This document shows, piece by piece, positions 42,450 through 42,504 of a DNA stretch of 42,504 nucleotides. Origin of the DNA: Weissella cibaria (GTDB taxonomy: Bacteria > Bacillota > Bacilli > Lactobacillales > Lactobacillaceae); contig NZ_SDGK01000015.1 of the NCBI RefSeq assembly GCF_004521965.1, positions 1 to 42,504 on the forward strand. Reading direction: 5' to 3'. The translations under genes were made by a program, and so were the position numbers. The notes beneath the pieces were generated by a model, which made no database searches, was not told where the DNA came from, and worked only from the letters and a program-made list of their open reading frames with translations. Numbering within the stretch: the stretch's first letter is position 1; every line of letters begins with the position of its first letter.

Positions 42450-42504
42450 AGCGAACAACGGGATTCGAACCCGCGACCTCTACCATGGCAAGGTAGCGTT
42501 CTAC
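42450..42504 (-). tRNA. tRNA-Gly (GCC), cut by the window edge
   Basis: The 3' part of a tRNA: anticodon stem CTACC/GGTAG with loop TTGCCAT (anticodon GCC), T-arm CGGG-TTCGAAT-CCCG and acceptor end GTTCGC. The 5' acceptor and D-arm lie outside the window. It precedes tRNA-Arg on the same strand, probably in one transcript. Confidence 0.88.

Overview
The window looks like chromosomal DNA of a low-to-medium GC lactic acid bacterium, most likely Weissella or a close Leuconostocaceae relative. This rests on the overall protein character, the gene set (opuA/busR, ppaC, topA-xerC, dprA, rnhB, rbgA, the rimP-nusA-ylxR-ylxQ-infB-rbfA cluster, an L-lactate oxidase) and strong Gram-positive Shine-Dalgarno sequences. 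The species call is an inference. I see no CRISPR array, prophage, insertion sequence or replication origin.

Layout. 0-4.2 kb: a glycine betaine ABC transporter operon (opuAA, fused opuAB/C, small membrane protein) facing away from a BusR-type GntR/RCK_C repressor, with a 13-bp inverted repeat between them. 4.2-8.5 kb: a decayed small gene, then ppaC, plsY, a LacX-like aldose epimerase and xerC. 8.5-17.1 kb: a run of minus-strand core genes (topA, dprA, rnhB, rbgA, yozE, ypmS, a secreted SGNH hydrolase, two degV paralogues). 17.1-20.0 kb: an intact marR followed by a decayed phosphodiesterase gene joined to a decayed MFS transporter gene. 20.0-25.7 kb: cutC, rqcH, ribF, a secreted non-specific nuclease, and an internally deleted NADH dehydrogenase gene. 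25.8-32.0 kb: truB, rbfA, infB, ylxQ, ylxR, nusA and rimP; RimP carries a duplicated C-terminal domain, and a promoter plus strong intrinsic terminator sit in the 5' leader of the operon. 32.1-37.4 kb: a TGA-interrupted small gene, an acetyltransferase, L-lactate oxidase with an upstream cre site, an MFS transporter, a 55-aa protein and a large Mga-like regulator. 37.3-38.3 kb: two candidate small RNA units flank an unrecognised 161-codon frame, followed by a 49-aa basic protein. 38.5-42.1 kb: a graveyard (frameshifted aroC, sugar-transporter fragment with orphan cre and LacI-type operators, broken phzF-like gene, a CMD-family gene that runs into its terminator). The right edge holds tRNA-Arg(ACG) and part of tRNA-Gly(GCC).

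The core genes serve translation (rimP to rbfA, rbgA, rqcH, truB), DNA topology and recombination (topA, xerC, dprA, rnhB), phospholipid synthesis (plsY) and osmotic adaptation (opuA/busR). The points most worth following are the attenuator-like leader of the rimP-nusA-infB operon, the double-domain RimP, the two promoter-terminator units around 37.3-38.1 kb, and the many pseudogenes. Several of these are broken by one extra base in a homopolymer, and three of those are runs of four G that have become five.
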